Assembly: GCF_035594125.1 (NCBI RefSeq)
Contig: NC_087173.1
Location: 15,007,755-15,071,754 of the forward strand
Reading direction: 5' to 3'
DNA from: Scylla paramamosain
Taxonomy: Eukaryota > Arthropoda > Malacostraca > Decapoda > Portunidae
DNA length: 64,000 nt
Translations under genes and position numbers: made by a program
Shown here: positions 13,201 through 25,155 of the stretch, piece by piece
Layout: the number at the start of each line of letters is the position of its first letter
Numbering within the stretch: position 1 is the first letter of the stretch
Notes under the pieces: generated by a model
What the model was told of the DNA's origin: nothing
The model's database searches: none
What the model saw: the letters and a program-made list of their open reading frames with translations, nothing else

Positions 13201-14049
13201 AAGAATGTGAAAAGCACGCAAATACACGCATTTAGTAAGGTTGTTCTGTTTCTCAGTTAAGAGTGTTATTCATGAGTTTCAGCATTTTGGTATCTAGGAA
13301 CATTTTTCATATACACGAGTTTTTGTGTTTTTTGCCTTTTGGTTCGTTTGAATTATAAAAAACTCATTATACACTTTTCTTGCAAAGTCCTTTTGTTTTC
13401 TTATGTATAGTGCTTTGCATCAATTTTCCCGTTTTTTTGTAGGTAACAAGTACAAAAACACTCAAAATATACCTTTTTGGTAAAGTTTTTCTATTTGTTG
13501 ATATTGGTTGGTTTGCATCCGTTTAAGCGTTTTTCTACGTAAAACACTGAAAAGACACGTTTTCAGCAATTTTGTTTTGGATTCTGATATAGGGTGAGTT
13601 CCTTATTATTTATCGTTTTGGTGCCTAACATGCTGAAAAACACTCAAAAAACAGATTTCTGGTAAGGTCGTTTAATTTCCTCACATAGGAGTCTTTGGAT
13701 GCACTTTAGGGTTTGGTATATAACAATCCGAAAAAAAAGCTAAAATTAACTTTTTTGATAATTTTCTTTTATCATATAATAGCCCTGAATTTTCCCAGAA
13801 TTTTGGAATCTCGGTACCTATGAAGATGAATAACAAAAAAAAAATCCTATTTTTTTGTTTTCTTTCTTTTTTTTTTCTAAATAAAGAGTGTTACTTGTGG
13901 GTTTTATCTTTTTGGTACTTAAGGAACTTAAAAACACTTATAATTTACATTTCTCGTAATGTCCTTTCGTTTCGCAAACATAAGGTTCTTTATATGTATT
14001 TAAGCGTTTTTATAGATAACATGATCAAAACCCAAAAAATATATGTTTT

Positions 14050-14060
14050 TGCATGGAATT
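14050..14060 (+). repeat. Joint of a ~235-bp deletion inside the HOR
   Basis: AATATATGTTTTT runs straight into GCATGGAATTTGGG, joining an a-type monomer to the middle of a c-type monomer. The direct copy at about 53,790-54,025 still has the missing ~235 bp. The R arm near 39,960 shows the same joint, so it was present before or copied between the two palindrome arms. Confidence 0.7.
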
Positions 14061-15959
14061 TGGGAATTTCGTAACTAAGAATGTGAAAAAAAACTCAAAA
14101 CACAGGCATTAATAAAGTTTTTCTATTTCTTAATTAAAAGTGTTGTTCATGAGTTTCAGCATTTTGGTAGGTAAGAAACTTTTCTGATACACACATTTGG
14201 TAAGGTATTTCTGTTTCAAAATTAAAAGTGTTATTCATGAGTTTCATCTTTTTTGTATGTAAGAAACTTCTTTATGTACACGAGTTTTTTTTTAGTTTTT
14301 TACCTTCTAGTTCTTGTCAAACTATAAAACACTCATACACGTTTCTCGTAATGTCCTTTTCTTTGCCAATATAAAGTGCTTTCCATCCATTTTTTGCTTT
14401 TTTTGTAGGTAACAAGCTCAAAAACATCAAAATATATCTTATTGGTAATGTTATTCTATTTCTTCTTATTGTTTGGTTTACATCCGTTTTAGCGTTTTTT
14501 TAAGTAAATCACTGAAAAGACACGTTTTCAGTAATATTGTTGAAATTGCTGAAAAACACTCAAAAGACAGGTTTCAGGTAAAGTCGTGTAATTTCCCTAT
14601 ATAGGTGGATTTGCATGCACTTCAGGGTTTGTACATAACTCCGGAAAAGGCTAAAATTATTTTTTTTATAAAGATTTTTTTTTACAAAATTTCCATGAAT
14701 TTTGCCATAATTTTGACATCTCGGTACCTATGAAGATGAATAACAAAAAAAAAAGTTTTTTTTTCTGTCTATAACGAGTGTTATTTGTGGGTTTTAGCTT
14801 TTTGGTACGTAAGGAACTTAAAAACACTCATAATACACGATTTTCGTAATGTCCTTTTGTTATACAAACATAGGGTCCTTTACATGTATTTAAGCGTTTT
14901 TATAGTTTGCATGATAAAAAAAAACTCAAAATACATGTTTTTGGTAATGTTATTCTGTTTCTCCATAAAGGGTGTTTTGCATGCGTTTTAGCGATTTCGT
15001 ATGTAAGGAGTTAAAAAACACTTAAAGGCAAGTTCTTCGTAAAAGTTGGTTTTATTCCCATGTAATGTGATTGTTCTGCTTTTTAGTGCTTTGTTGCATA
15101 TCACGCTCAAAAACACTAAAAAGACACTTTTTTTGTAATGTCATTTTTTTTCCACATAAAGGTATTTTCGTATGTAATTTGGGATTTTCGTAACTAAGAA
15201 TGTGAAAAACACTCAAAATTCACACATTTGGTAAGGTAGTTCTGTTTCTCAATTAAAAGTGTTATTAATGCATTTCAGCATTTTGGTATGTAAGAAACTT
15301 CTCTATATACACGAATTTTTGCGTTTTTTTTACCTTGTGGTTCGTGTGAAACTATAAAACACTCATTATACACGTTTTTCGCAATGTTCTTTTGTTTCCC
15401 AATATAGAGTGCTTTCCATCCATTTTCGCATTTTTTGTAGGTAACAAGCTGAAAAACACTCAAAATATATCTTTTTGGTAATGTTATTGTATTTCTTCAT
15501 ATTGGTTGGCTTGCATCCGTTTTAGCGTTTTTCTTCGTAAATCACTGAAAAGACACGTTTTTAGTAGTATTGTTGAAATTGCTGGAAAAAACACTCAAAA
15601 GAGAGAATTCTGGTAAAGTCGTGTAATTTCCCCATATAGGTGGCTTTGCATGCACTTCTTGGTTTGGTACATAATTCCGGAAAAAAACAAAAAAAAATTT
15701 TTTATAATGTTTTTTTTTACATAATTTCTCTGAATTTTGCCTGAATTTTGGCATCTTCATACCTATTTAGATGAATAACAAAAAAAAATTTATTTTTTTA
15801 GTTATTTATTTTTTCTCTATTTGTGGGTTTTAGTTTTCATGGTAATTAAGGAACTTAAAAACAATCATAATACACGATTTTCGTAATATCCTTTCGTTTC
15901 ACAGACATAGGGTTCTTTGCATGTATTTAAGCGTTTTTATAGGTAACATGATCAAAAAC

Positions 15960-16000
15960 ACTCAAAATAATGTAACAAAATAATGTATAAATGTAATTTG
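15960..16000 (+). repeat. Out-of-register monomer fusion with AATGTA repeats
   Basis: After AAACACTCAAAATAATGTA comes a short AATGTA-containing stretch (AACAAAATAATGTATAAATG) that leads into a c-type monomer at TAATTTGGG. The same joint is present at about 38,030-38,062 in R form and about 57,655-57,695 in F form, so it predates all three blocks. It looks like end-joining with added or slipped bases. Confidence 0.65.
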
Positions 16001-17195
16001 GGATTTTCGTAACTAAGAATGTGAAAAACACTCAAAATACACACATTTGGTAAGGTAGTTCTGTTTCTCAATTAAAAGTGTTATTCATGAGTTTTAGCAT
16101 TTTGGTATGTAAGAAACTTCTCTATATACACAAGTTTTTGCGTTTTTTGTCTTGTGGTTCATGTGAAACTATAAAGCACGTTTCTCTAAATGTCCTTTTT
16201 TCTTCCCAATATAGAGTGCTTTTACATCTATTTTCGCGTTTTTTGTAGGTAAAAAGCCCCAAAACACGTTTTGGTAATTTCTTCATATTCGTTGCTTTGC
16301 ATCCATTTTAGCGTTTTTTCTACGTAAAACGCTGAAAAGACACGTTTTCAGTAGCTTTGTTTTGGATTCACATATTGACTGACTTTCATATTATTTATGG
16401 TGCCTAACATACTGAAAAACACTGAAAAGACAGGTTTCTGGTAAAGTCGTTTAATTTTCTCATATAGGTGGCTTTGCATGCACTTTAAGGTTTGGTAAAT
16501 AACAATAAGAAAAAAAAGCTATAATTAACTTTTTTGATAATGTTCTTTTTTCCACATAAATTCCCTGAATTTTGGTAGAATTTTTTATTTTTTTTTTATT
16601 TTTTTTCTCTTTAAAGAGTATTATTTGTGGGTTTTAATGTTTTGGTACTTAAGGAACTTCAAAACAGTCATAATACACGTTTTTCGTAATGTTCTTTCGT
16701 TTCCCAAAGATAGGGTTCTTTGCATGTATTTAAGCGTTTTTATAGGTAACATGATCAAAACCACTTAAAACACATGGTTTTTGTAATGTTTTTTCTGCTT
16801 CTCCATAAAAGATTGTTTTGCATGCGTTTTAGCGTTTTGGTATGTAAGGAGATCAAAAACACATAATGGCAAGTTCTTGATCAAAGTTGGTTTTATTCCC
16901 ATGTAATGTGATTGCCCTGCTTTCTAGTCCTTTATTGCCAAACACGCTCAAAAACACTCAAATGTCATTTTTTTCTCACATAAAACTAGTTTTGCATGTC
17001 ATTTTGTCTTTTTTTTTTCTCACATAAAGCTAATTTCGCATGCTTTTTGGAATTTTGCTAAGAATGTGAAAAACAATGAAAATACACGCTTTTGGTAAGA
17101 TTGTTCTGTTTCTCAATTAAGATTGTTATTCATAAGTTTCAGCATTTTGTTATCTAAGAAACTCCTTTATATATACAAGTTTTTGCTCTTTTTGC

Positions 17196-17219
17196 CTTGT
17201 GGTTCTTGTGAACCACAAG
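17196..17219. other. Perfect hairpin in a variant e-type unit (site 2)
   Basis: Same 10-bp arms and TTGT loop as at 4,997, in another HOR unit of the same block. The mirror site at 36,781-36,804 has one mismatch (CTTGTTGTTC). Confidence 0.7.
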
Positions 17220-20200
17220 TTCTTTTGCTCGAAAATAATAACACAATCTTTATACACGTTTCTCGTAATGTCCTTTTCTTTTCCAATGGGAAGTGCATTG
17301 CATCCATTTTCACCTTTCTTGTAGGTAAGAAGCTCAAAAACACTCAAAATATAGCTTTTTTGTAACGTTATTCTATTTTTTTTTTCATAATGGTTGGTTT
17401 GCATCCTTTTTAGCGTTTTTCTACGTAAAACACCGAAAAGACACGTTTACAGTAATTTTTGTTTTTGATTCCCATATAGATTGACTTCCTTTGGTTTTAT
17501 CGTTTTGGTGCCTAACATGCTGAAAAACACTAATAAGACAGTTTTCTGGCAAAGACGTTTGATTTCCCATAGAGGTGGTTTTGCATGCACTTTAGGGTTT
17601 GCTACATAACAGTCGAGAAAAAAAAGAAGCTAAAATTAACTTTTTTGATAATGTTCTTATTTCAGATAATTCCATGAATTTTGCTTAAATTTTGGCACCT
17701 CGGTACCTGTGAAGATGAATAAGAAAGAAAAAAAAATATCGTATTTTTTTATTTATTTATTTATTTTTTCTCAATAGAGAGTTATTTGTGGCTTTTAGCT
17801 TTTTTGTACTTAATGAATTTAAAAATACTCATAATACACGTTTCTCGTAATGTCCTTTCGTTTCCCACAAATAGGGATCTTAGCATGTATTTAAGCGTTT
17901 TTTTGGTAACATGATCAAAAACACTCAAAATACATGTTTTTGGTAATGTTATTCTTTTTCTCCGTAAAGTGTGTTTTGCATGCGTTTTAGCGTTTTGGTA
18001 TATAAGGAGCTCAAAAACACTTAAAGGCAAGTTCTTAAAAAACATTGGTTTTATTCCCATGTAATGTGATTGCCCTTCTTGTTAGTGCTTTACTTCCTAT
18101 CACGCTCAAAAACACTCAATAGACACTTTTCTGAAAATGTTTTTTTTTTTTTTCTACCACATAAAGCTCGTTTCGCAATCAATTTGGGTTTTGTGTAACT
18201 AAGAATGTGAAAAGCACTGAAAATACACGCATTTAGTAAGGTTTTTCTGTTTCTCAATTAAGAGTGTTATTCCAGAGTTTCGGCATTGTGGTATCTAGGA
18301 AACTAGCTAGTTTCGCATGTAATTTGGGATTTTCGTAACTAAGAATGTGAAAAACACTCAAAATACTCACATTTTATAAGGTAATTCTGTTTCTCAATTA
18401 AAAGTGTTATTCATGAGTTTCATCATTTTTGTATCTAAGAAACTTCTCTAGGTAAAGGAGATTTTGCGTTTTTTGCCTTTTGGTTCTTGTGGAACTATAA
18501 AACACTCATTATACACGTTTCTCAGAATGTCCTTTTGTTTTGCAATACTTTGCATCCATTTTTGCATTTTTTTAGGTAACAAGCTCAAAAACATTCAAAA
18601 TATACATTTTTTTTAATGTTATTCTATTTCTTCATATTGGTTGGTTTGCATCCTTTTTAGCGTTACTCTACGTAAAACACTGAAAAGACACGTTTTCAGT
18701 AATTTTGTTTTGGATTCCCATATTGAGTGACTTCCAGGTTATTATCGTTTTGGTGCCTAAAATACTGAAAAACGCTCAAAAGTAAGGATTCTCGTAAAGT
18801 CGTTGAATTTCCTTATGTAGGTGGCTTTGCATTCACTTAAGAGTTTGGTACATAACATTCCGAAAAAAAAGCTAAAATTAACTTTTTTGATAATATATTT
18901 TATCCCATAATTGCCCAGAATTTTCCCAAAATTTTGGCTTCTCGGTACCTATGAAGATGAATAACAATAAAAAAAAAAAATTGCCGTTTTTTTATATATT
19001 TATTTATTTTTTCTTTATAAAGAGTGTTATTTGTGGCTTTTAGTTTTTTGGTTCTTAAGGAACTTAAAAACACCCATAATACACGTTTCTCGTAATGTCC
19101 TTTCTTTTCCCAAACATAGGGTTCTTTGCATGTATTTTCGCGTTTTTATAGGTAGCATGATCAAAAACACTCAAAATACATGTTTTTGGTAATGATATTC
19201 TAATTCTTCATAAAGGGTGTTTTCCATTCGTTTTAGCGTTTAGTTTTGGTAAGGAGCTCAAAAAAAATTAAAGGCAAGTTCTTAGTAAAAGTTGGTTTCA
19301 TTCCCATGTAATGTTATTGCCCTGCTTTTTAGTGCTTTATTGCCCAACACGCTCAAAAACACTCAAAGTCACTTTTCTGGTAATGTCATTTCTTACCATC
19401 ATAAAGCTAGTTTTACATGCAATTTGGGGTTTTGGTAAATAAGAATGTGAAAAACACTCAAAATACACGCATTTCGTAAGGTTGTTATGTTTCTCATTTA
19501 AGAGCGTTATTCATGAGTACCAGCATTTTGGTAACTAAGAAACTTCTCCATATAAACGAGTTTTTGCGTTTTTTGCCTTGTGGTTCTTGTGAAACTATGA
19601 AACACTCATTATTCACGTTTCTCGCAATGTCCTTTTGTTTCCCAATATATAGTGCTTTGCATCCTTTTTCGCGTTTTTTGTAGGTAACAAGATTAAAAAC
19701 ACTCAAAATATACCATTTTGGTAATATTCTATTTCATCATATTTTGTGGTTTGCATACGTTTTAGCGTTTTTCTACCTAAAACACAGAAAAGACACGTTT
19801 TTAGTATTTTGTTTTGGATTCTCGTATAGAGTAACTTCCATATTATTTATCGTTTTGATGCCTAACAAGCTGAAAATCACTCAAAAGACAGGTTTCTGGT
19901 AAAGTCGTTTAATTTCCTCATATAGGTGGTTTGGTAAATAACAGTCCGTAAAAAAGCTAAAATTAACTTTTTGATAATGATCTTTTATCACATAATTACC
20001 CTGAATTTTGCCAGAATTTGGAATCTCGGTACGTATGAAGATGAATAAAAAAAAATAAAAAAATTCCTGTTTTTATATTTATTTATTTATTTTTTTCTGA
20101 ATAAAGAGTGTTACTTGTGGGTTTTAGCTTTTTGGTTCTTAAGGAACTGGAAAACACTCATAATACACGTTTCTCGTAATATCCTTTCCTTTCCCAAACA

Positions 20201-21870
20201 TAAGGTTCTTTGCATGTATTTAAGCGTTTTTTTATAGATCACATGATTAAAAAACACTGAAAATACCTCTTGTTGGTTCTGTTATTTTGTTTCTATATAA
20301 AGTGTGTTTTGCATTAGTTTTAGCGCATATAAGGAGCTGAAAAACACTTAAAGGCAAGTTCTTGGTAAACGTTGGTTTTATTCCATGTAATGTGATTGCC
20401 CTACTTTTTAGTGCTTTATATCCTAACACTCTCAAAAACACTCAAAGGACACTTTTGTGGTAACGTTGTTTTTTTCCCACATAAAGCTATATTCGCATGG
20501 AATTTCGTTTTTTTTTTTTAACTAAGAATGTGAAATAACGCTCAAAATACACGGATTTAGTAAGGTTGATTTGTTTTTCTATTAAGAGTTTTATTCATGA
20601 GTTTCAGCATTTTGGTATCTAAGAAACTTCTCCATATATACGAGTTTTTGTGTTTTTTGCCTTGTGGATCTTGTGAAACTATAAAACACTCATTATACAC
20701 GTTTCTCGTAATGTCCTTTTGTTTCCCAATATTTTCCCATGCATTTTGTTTCCCATGCATTTTCGCGTTTTTTTTTTGTAGGTAACAAGTTCAAAAACAC
20801 TCAAAATATACGTTATGGGGATGTTTTTCTATTTCTTCGTATTGGTTGGTTTGCATCCGTTTTAGTGTTTTTCTACGTAAAACACTGAGAAGACATGTTT
20901 TCAGTAATTTTGTTTTGGATTCCCATATTGAGTTACTTCAATGGTATTTATCATTTTGGTGCCTAACATGCTAAAAAAAAATACGCAAAAGACAGTTTTC
21001 TTGTAAAGTCAATTTCCATATATAGGTGGCTTTGCATGCACTTTAGGGTTTGGTACATAACAGTCCGAAAAAAATCTAGAATTAACTTTTTTGATAATGT
21101 TCTTTTTTCCACATAATTTCCCTGAATTTTCCCAGAATTTTGGCATCTTGGCACCTATGAAGATTAATAAAAAAAAAATAAATGAAATTGCTATTTTTTT
21201 CTTTTTTTCTCTCTATAAAGAGTGTTATTTGTGGGTTTTAGCTTTTTGGTACTGAAGGAACTTAAAAACACTCATAATGCACGTTTCTCCTAATGTCCTT
21301 TCGTTTCCCAAATACAGGGTTCTTTGCATGTATTTAAGCGTTTTTAAAGGTAACATGATCAAAAACACTCAAAATACATGATTTTTTGTAATGTTTTTCT
21401 GTTTCTCCATAAAGGGTGTTTTGCATGCGTTTTAGCGTTTCAATATGTAAGGAGCTGAAAAACACTTAAAGGCAAGTTCTTGGTAAAATTTGGTTTTATT
21501 TCCATGTAATGTGATTGCCCTGCTTTATAGTGCTTTATTGCCTAACACGCTCAAAAACACTCAAAAGACACTATTCTGGTAATTTTTTTTTTTTCCACAT
21601 AAAGCTAGTTTGGAAGCAATTTGGGGTTTTGGTAACTAAGAATGTGAAAAACACTCAAAATACACGCATTTGGTAAGGTTGTTCTGTATCTCAATTAAGA
21701 GTGTTATTCATGAGTTTCAGCGTTTTGGTACCTAAGAATCTCAAAAACACTCATAATGCACGTTTCTCGTAATGTCGCTCTTTTTCCTCATATAGGATGC
21801 TTTGCATGCATTTTGGCATTTTTTTTTCACGTAATAGCTGAAAAACACTGAAAATACACGCTTTTAGTAA

Positions 21871-21891
21871 TAAGAACATAAGAACATAAGA
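21871..21891 (-). repeat. Short tandem 3' tail of the retrotransposon fossil
   Basis: On the + strand this is TAAGAACA repeated about two and a half times; on the element's sense strand it is TTATGTTC/CTTATG repeats. Short tandem 3' tails are typical of CR1/L2-like non-LTR elements. The satellite resumes directly beside it. The same tail is at 33,056-33,076 and 62,162-62,184. Confidence 0.75.
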
Positions 21892-22473
21892 AATCTGCAA
21901 GAAGAATCTACTATTATTGACTCCATTATTTTACATTCAACAGAAGTTAAGCTGACAGGTTAGACGTTAAAGTTTTATCTCCTTTCTTAAAGGTAGGTAC
22001 TATATTCGCCTGCCTCCGAATTACCGATACCTCACATGACTAAGGAAAGAAACTAACCGATTACTTATATATTTTTTCCTTTCCTTAAATACTGTGGAAT
22101 ATATTTCATCTGGTCCTGGTGACTTGAACTTTTCAACTTATCTACCTCCTGTTCCACTATCTCTTTATTTATGGTATTATCTGTCAGCTTCTCATCCTCT
22201 TCTACTCTAAATATCTCCTCACTATTCGGCAAATCCTGCATGTTTTCCTGGGCAAAGACAATTAAAAAATACTCGCTCACAATTTTACTAATCTCTAATT
22301 CATTATTTTTATGGCCTTAAAACCACTTCACCTGTCTTTAATCTCATATATACTTCTTCGGCCAATGTAGTGTTTTAACCTCAGTCATCCATTTAGGATC
22401 ATTCTTCTGCGATCTTTTTCTTCTGTAAGGGATGTTCCCTAACTTTCCTGAATGTAATTTATCAACGAAATAT
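21871..22473 (-). pseudogene. Non-LTR retrotransposon reverse-transcriptase fragment, copy 1 (dead)
   Basis: Read on the minus strand, this is the end of the linker and the start of the reverse-transcriptase (RT) domain of a LINE-like element of the broad CR1/L2/Jockey type. Visible motifs: a basic stretch RRKRSQKNDPKWM at the 5' end; SEYFLIVF with AQEN near 22,250-22,280; SPGPDEI at about 22,102-22,122, out of frame with the part before it; WRQANI near 22,003-22,018; FKKGDK near 21,975-21,992; PVSLTS and KIMESI at 21,911-21,958. It has stops and several frameshifts, lacks the endonuclease and most of RT including the catalytic motif, and cannot be active. It ends in a TTATGTTC-type tail (21,871-21,891). 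It interrupts a satellite monomer between AGTAA and the TTCTCCATAAAGGG part. A 13-bp deletion is shared with copy 2 and absent from copy 3. Confidence 0.88.
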
Positions 22474-22481
22474 TTATTTCG
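22466..22481. other. Inverted repeat at the fossil's 5' boundary
   Basis: CGAAATA and TATTTCG form 7-bp arms around a 2-base centre at the joint between the element and the satellite. The same 16 bp is at 32,482-32,497 and 62,782-62,797. It spans the junction, so it may have been made by the insertion itself. No clear target-site duplication could be recognised. Confidence 0.5.
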
Positions 22482-24540
22482 CTTCTCCATAAAGGGTGTT
22501 TTGCATGGGTTTTAGCGTTTCTGTACATAAGAACCTATAAAACACGTTTTTAGTAATGTTGTTTTGTATTCCTTTATAGAGTGCTTTCCATGTTTTTTTT
22601 AGCGTTCTGGTGTCTAACACGTTGAAAAACACTCAAAAGGAACGTTGATGATAATGTCGTTTCATTTCCCGATAAAGGGGGCTTCCAATGCATTTTGTCT
22701 TTTGGTACTTAACAATATGAAAAAGAGTTTAAGTAAAAGTTTTCGGTAGAGTTTTTTTTCCATATAAAGTGCTAATCATGTGTTTTTGAGTCTTGGTACC
22801 TAAAAAGCTCAAAATCTCTCATAATACACTTTTCTCGTAATGTCCTTTGTTTTCTCCATGTAGGATGCTATGCGTGTAATTTGGCATTTTTGTACTTAAC
22901 AAGCAGAAAAACAATCAAAATACAAGTTTTTGGTAATGTTATTCTGTTTCTCCATAAAGGTTGTTTTACATGCGTTTCAGCGATTTCGCATGTAAGAAGG
23001 TCAAAAACACTCTAAAGATACTTTCTTGGTAATGTTATTTTATATTGCCAAATAGGGTGCTTTCAATGCTTTTTAGCATTTTGATTCCTAACACTCAAGT
23101 TTCCTGTAATATAGTTTTGCTTTTTCATATAGAGATCTGCATGCATTATGATGTTTTGCTACATAATATGAGAAACGCTCAAAATATAGGTTTCAGGTAA
23201 TGTTGTTATTTTTCTCTATATAGGGTGCTATTCATGCGTTTTAGCGTTTTGGTACTTAGGAAGCTCAAAAACACTAATAAAACTTTTTTCTCCTAATGTC
23301 TTTCTATTTCGCCATATAGAATGCTTCGTATGTATTTTGACGTTTTGGTACATAAGGTAAAAAAAAAAAATAAAATAAAACCACGTTTTTGGTGATGTTC
23401 TGTTTCTCTATTAAGAAATATAGGATATATTCAATTTTCATTCAAGCGGTTTAGTGTTTGGTACCTAAGAGACTCAAAACACTGACAATGCACGTTTCAC
23501 GTAATGTTCTATCGTTTCCCCATACAGGGTGCTTTACATGCATTTTTAATATGATGTACGTAACAGACTCAAAAAGACTCAAAATACACGTTTTTGATAA
23601 GGTTTTTCTATTTGGTAAGGTTATTCGTGCTTCTTGCACGTGTTTTAGCGTTTTGGTACGTAAAAATTTTAAAACACTTAAAAGACATGCTTATTATTTT
23701 GCATTTCTATATAAGGTGCTTTCTATGCTATTTAGCATTTATGTGAAAAACACATAAAAACACATTTCTTACATTATTGTTAAATTTTCTCGTATAGCGA
23801 GCAAGCATTATGGTGTTTTGCTACCTGACAATGTGAAAAACATTGAAATTACACAATTTTGGTAATTTGTTTCTCTTTCTCCATACAGTTTCCTACTTAT
23901 TTATTTTAGCGTTTTGGTACCTAAAAAGCTAGAAAAAAAAATCATAATACACGTTTTTTTGTTGTCCTTTCATTTCCTCATATAGGGTCTTTTTGGTGCT
24001 TTGGTACCTAACAAGGTGTTTGCATGTATTTTGACATTTTAGTTCGTAAGAACCTAAAAAAAAAAAAAACACTCCAAAGACACATTTTAGTAAAGTTGTT
24101 TTGTATTCCCCTATAGGGTGATTTCGTTGCTTCTTACTGATTTGGTGCCTAACACGCACAAAAAATAACAAAAGACAAGTTTCTAGTTATTTCGTTTCGT
24201 TTCTTTATATAGGTTGCTTTACATGCATGTTGGCGTTTTGGTAATTATCAATGTAAAAAAAATACACGTTTGTGGTAAGGTTGTTTTTTTTCTTCAGAGG
24301 ACTATTGAAGCTTTTTACTGATTTGGTACTTAAGAAAGTAATAAAAAAAAATAACATAAACGTTTCTCATAAACGTAATGTCTTTTCATTTCCATATGCA
24401 GGGTGTTTTGTTTGATTATAGGCGATTTTGTACATAATACGCTCAAAGGCACTCAAAATACACGTTTTTGGTAAATGTATTCTGTTTCTCTATATAGGGT
24501 ATTTTCATGCGTTTTTAATGTCGTTTGGTAATATTATTCT
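22474..24540 (+). repeat. Diverged satellite island without HOR order (F)
   Basis: About 2 kb of F monomers that still show CGTTTTTGGTAATG and TTTTAGCGTTTTGGTA but cannot be placed in the eleven-member HOR series. The half monomer and the regular A/T tract are missing, and neighbouring monomers differ strongly from each other. Examples are the monomers around 22,790, 23,220, 23,640 and 24,180. It resembles the older, unhomogenised monomeric satellite often seen at array edges. Mirror copy at 30,426-32,488, direct copy at 62,793-64,000. No gene is seen. Confidence 0.75.
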
Positions 24541-24707
24541 GTTTCTCCATAAAATGTATTTTGCATGCATATTATCGTTTTTGTATGTAAGGAGCTCAAA
24601 AACGCTTAAAGGCAAGTTCTTTGTAAAATTTGGTTTTATTCCCATATAATGTGATTGCCCTTCCTTTTAGTGCTTTATTGCGTAACACGTTCAAAAACAC
24701 TCAAAAG
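24541..24707 (+). repeat. Forward satellite monomers before the third short inversion
   Basis: Returns to recognisable HOR monomers of types a and b (ATAAAATGTATTTTGCATGC, then GGCAAGTTCTTTG). The same lead-in precedes the short inversions at 9,285 and 48,818, and begins at base 1 before that at 175. Confidence 0.75.
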
Positions 24708-25155
24708 ACATGCAAGGCCTCGCATATGAGTGTTTTTAAGCATGTTAGGCACCAAAACGATAAATAATAAAGAACTCACTCTGTGTGGGAATCCAAAAGA
24801 AAATTGCTGAAAACCTGTCTTCTCAGTGTTTTACGTAGAAAAACGCTAAAACTGAAGCAAACCAACCAATATCAAGAAGCAGAAAAACATTATTAAAAAT
24901 GTATATTTTGAGTTTTTTTGAGCTTGATACCTACAAACAAAAAAACGCAAAAATTGATACAAAGCACTCTATATTGGGAAACAAAGGGACATTGCAAGAA
25001 AAGTATATAATGAATGTTTTATAGTTCAAAAAAATCACAAGGCAAAAAACGCAAAAACTCGTGTATATGGAGAAGTTTTCTAGACACCAAAATGCAGAAA
25101 CTCGTAAATAACACTCTTAATTGAGAAACAGAACAACCTTACTAAATGCGTGTCA
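24708..25155 (-). repeat. Short inverted satellite segment, copy 3
   Basis: R monomers between AAAAGACATGCAAGGCC and the return to F at CAAAAACACTAAAAGGC. It carries a private loss near 24,730, where the h-type monomer joins GAGTGTTTTTAAGC. Its mirror partner in the R block is 29,775-30,258, with the matching loss near 30,260. Confidence 0.85.

Larger units (their letters stand above)
9713..21870 (+). repeat. Forward HOR satellite array
   Basis: HOR landmarks (GCATGTATTTAAGCG or close variants) lie near 10,690, 11,790, 12,890, 13,990, 14,880, 15,915, 16,720, 17,885, 19,130, 20,215 and 21,320. The usual spacing is 1.1 kb, with short units (about 805-1,035 bp) where monomers are lost and one long unit of about 1,245 bp. 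Odd joints occur at about 14,055, 15,968-15,995 and 18,305, where partial monomers are fused out of register. No gene is seen. Confidence 0.85.
4704..23690 (+). repeat. Direct long repeat, first copy (partner 44,236-64,000)
   Basis: The sequence matches 44,236-64,000 in the same orientation. The offset is about 39,532 at the start, about 39,800 after 10.2 kb, about 39,950 near 14.8 kb and about 40,316 from 19.5 kb on; the steps reflect indels described separately. Both copies contain the short inversion, the retrotransposon fossil and the diverged monomer island in the same order. The match runs off the window end, so the true repeat is longer than the ~19 kb seen. Confidence 0.85.

Noticed and set aside
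21871..21891. Telomere-like repeat
   Set aside because: The TAAGAACA tail repeats only two to three times, at the element's 3' end, and does not match known telomere repeats.
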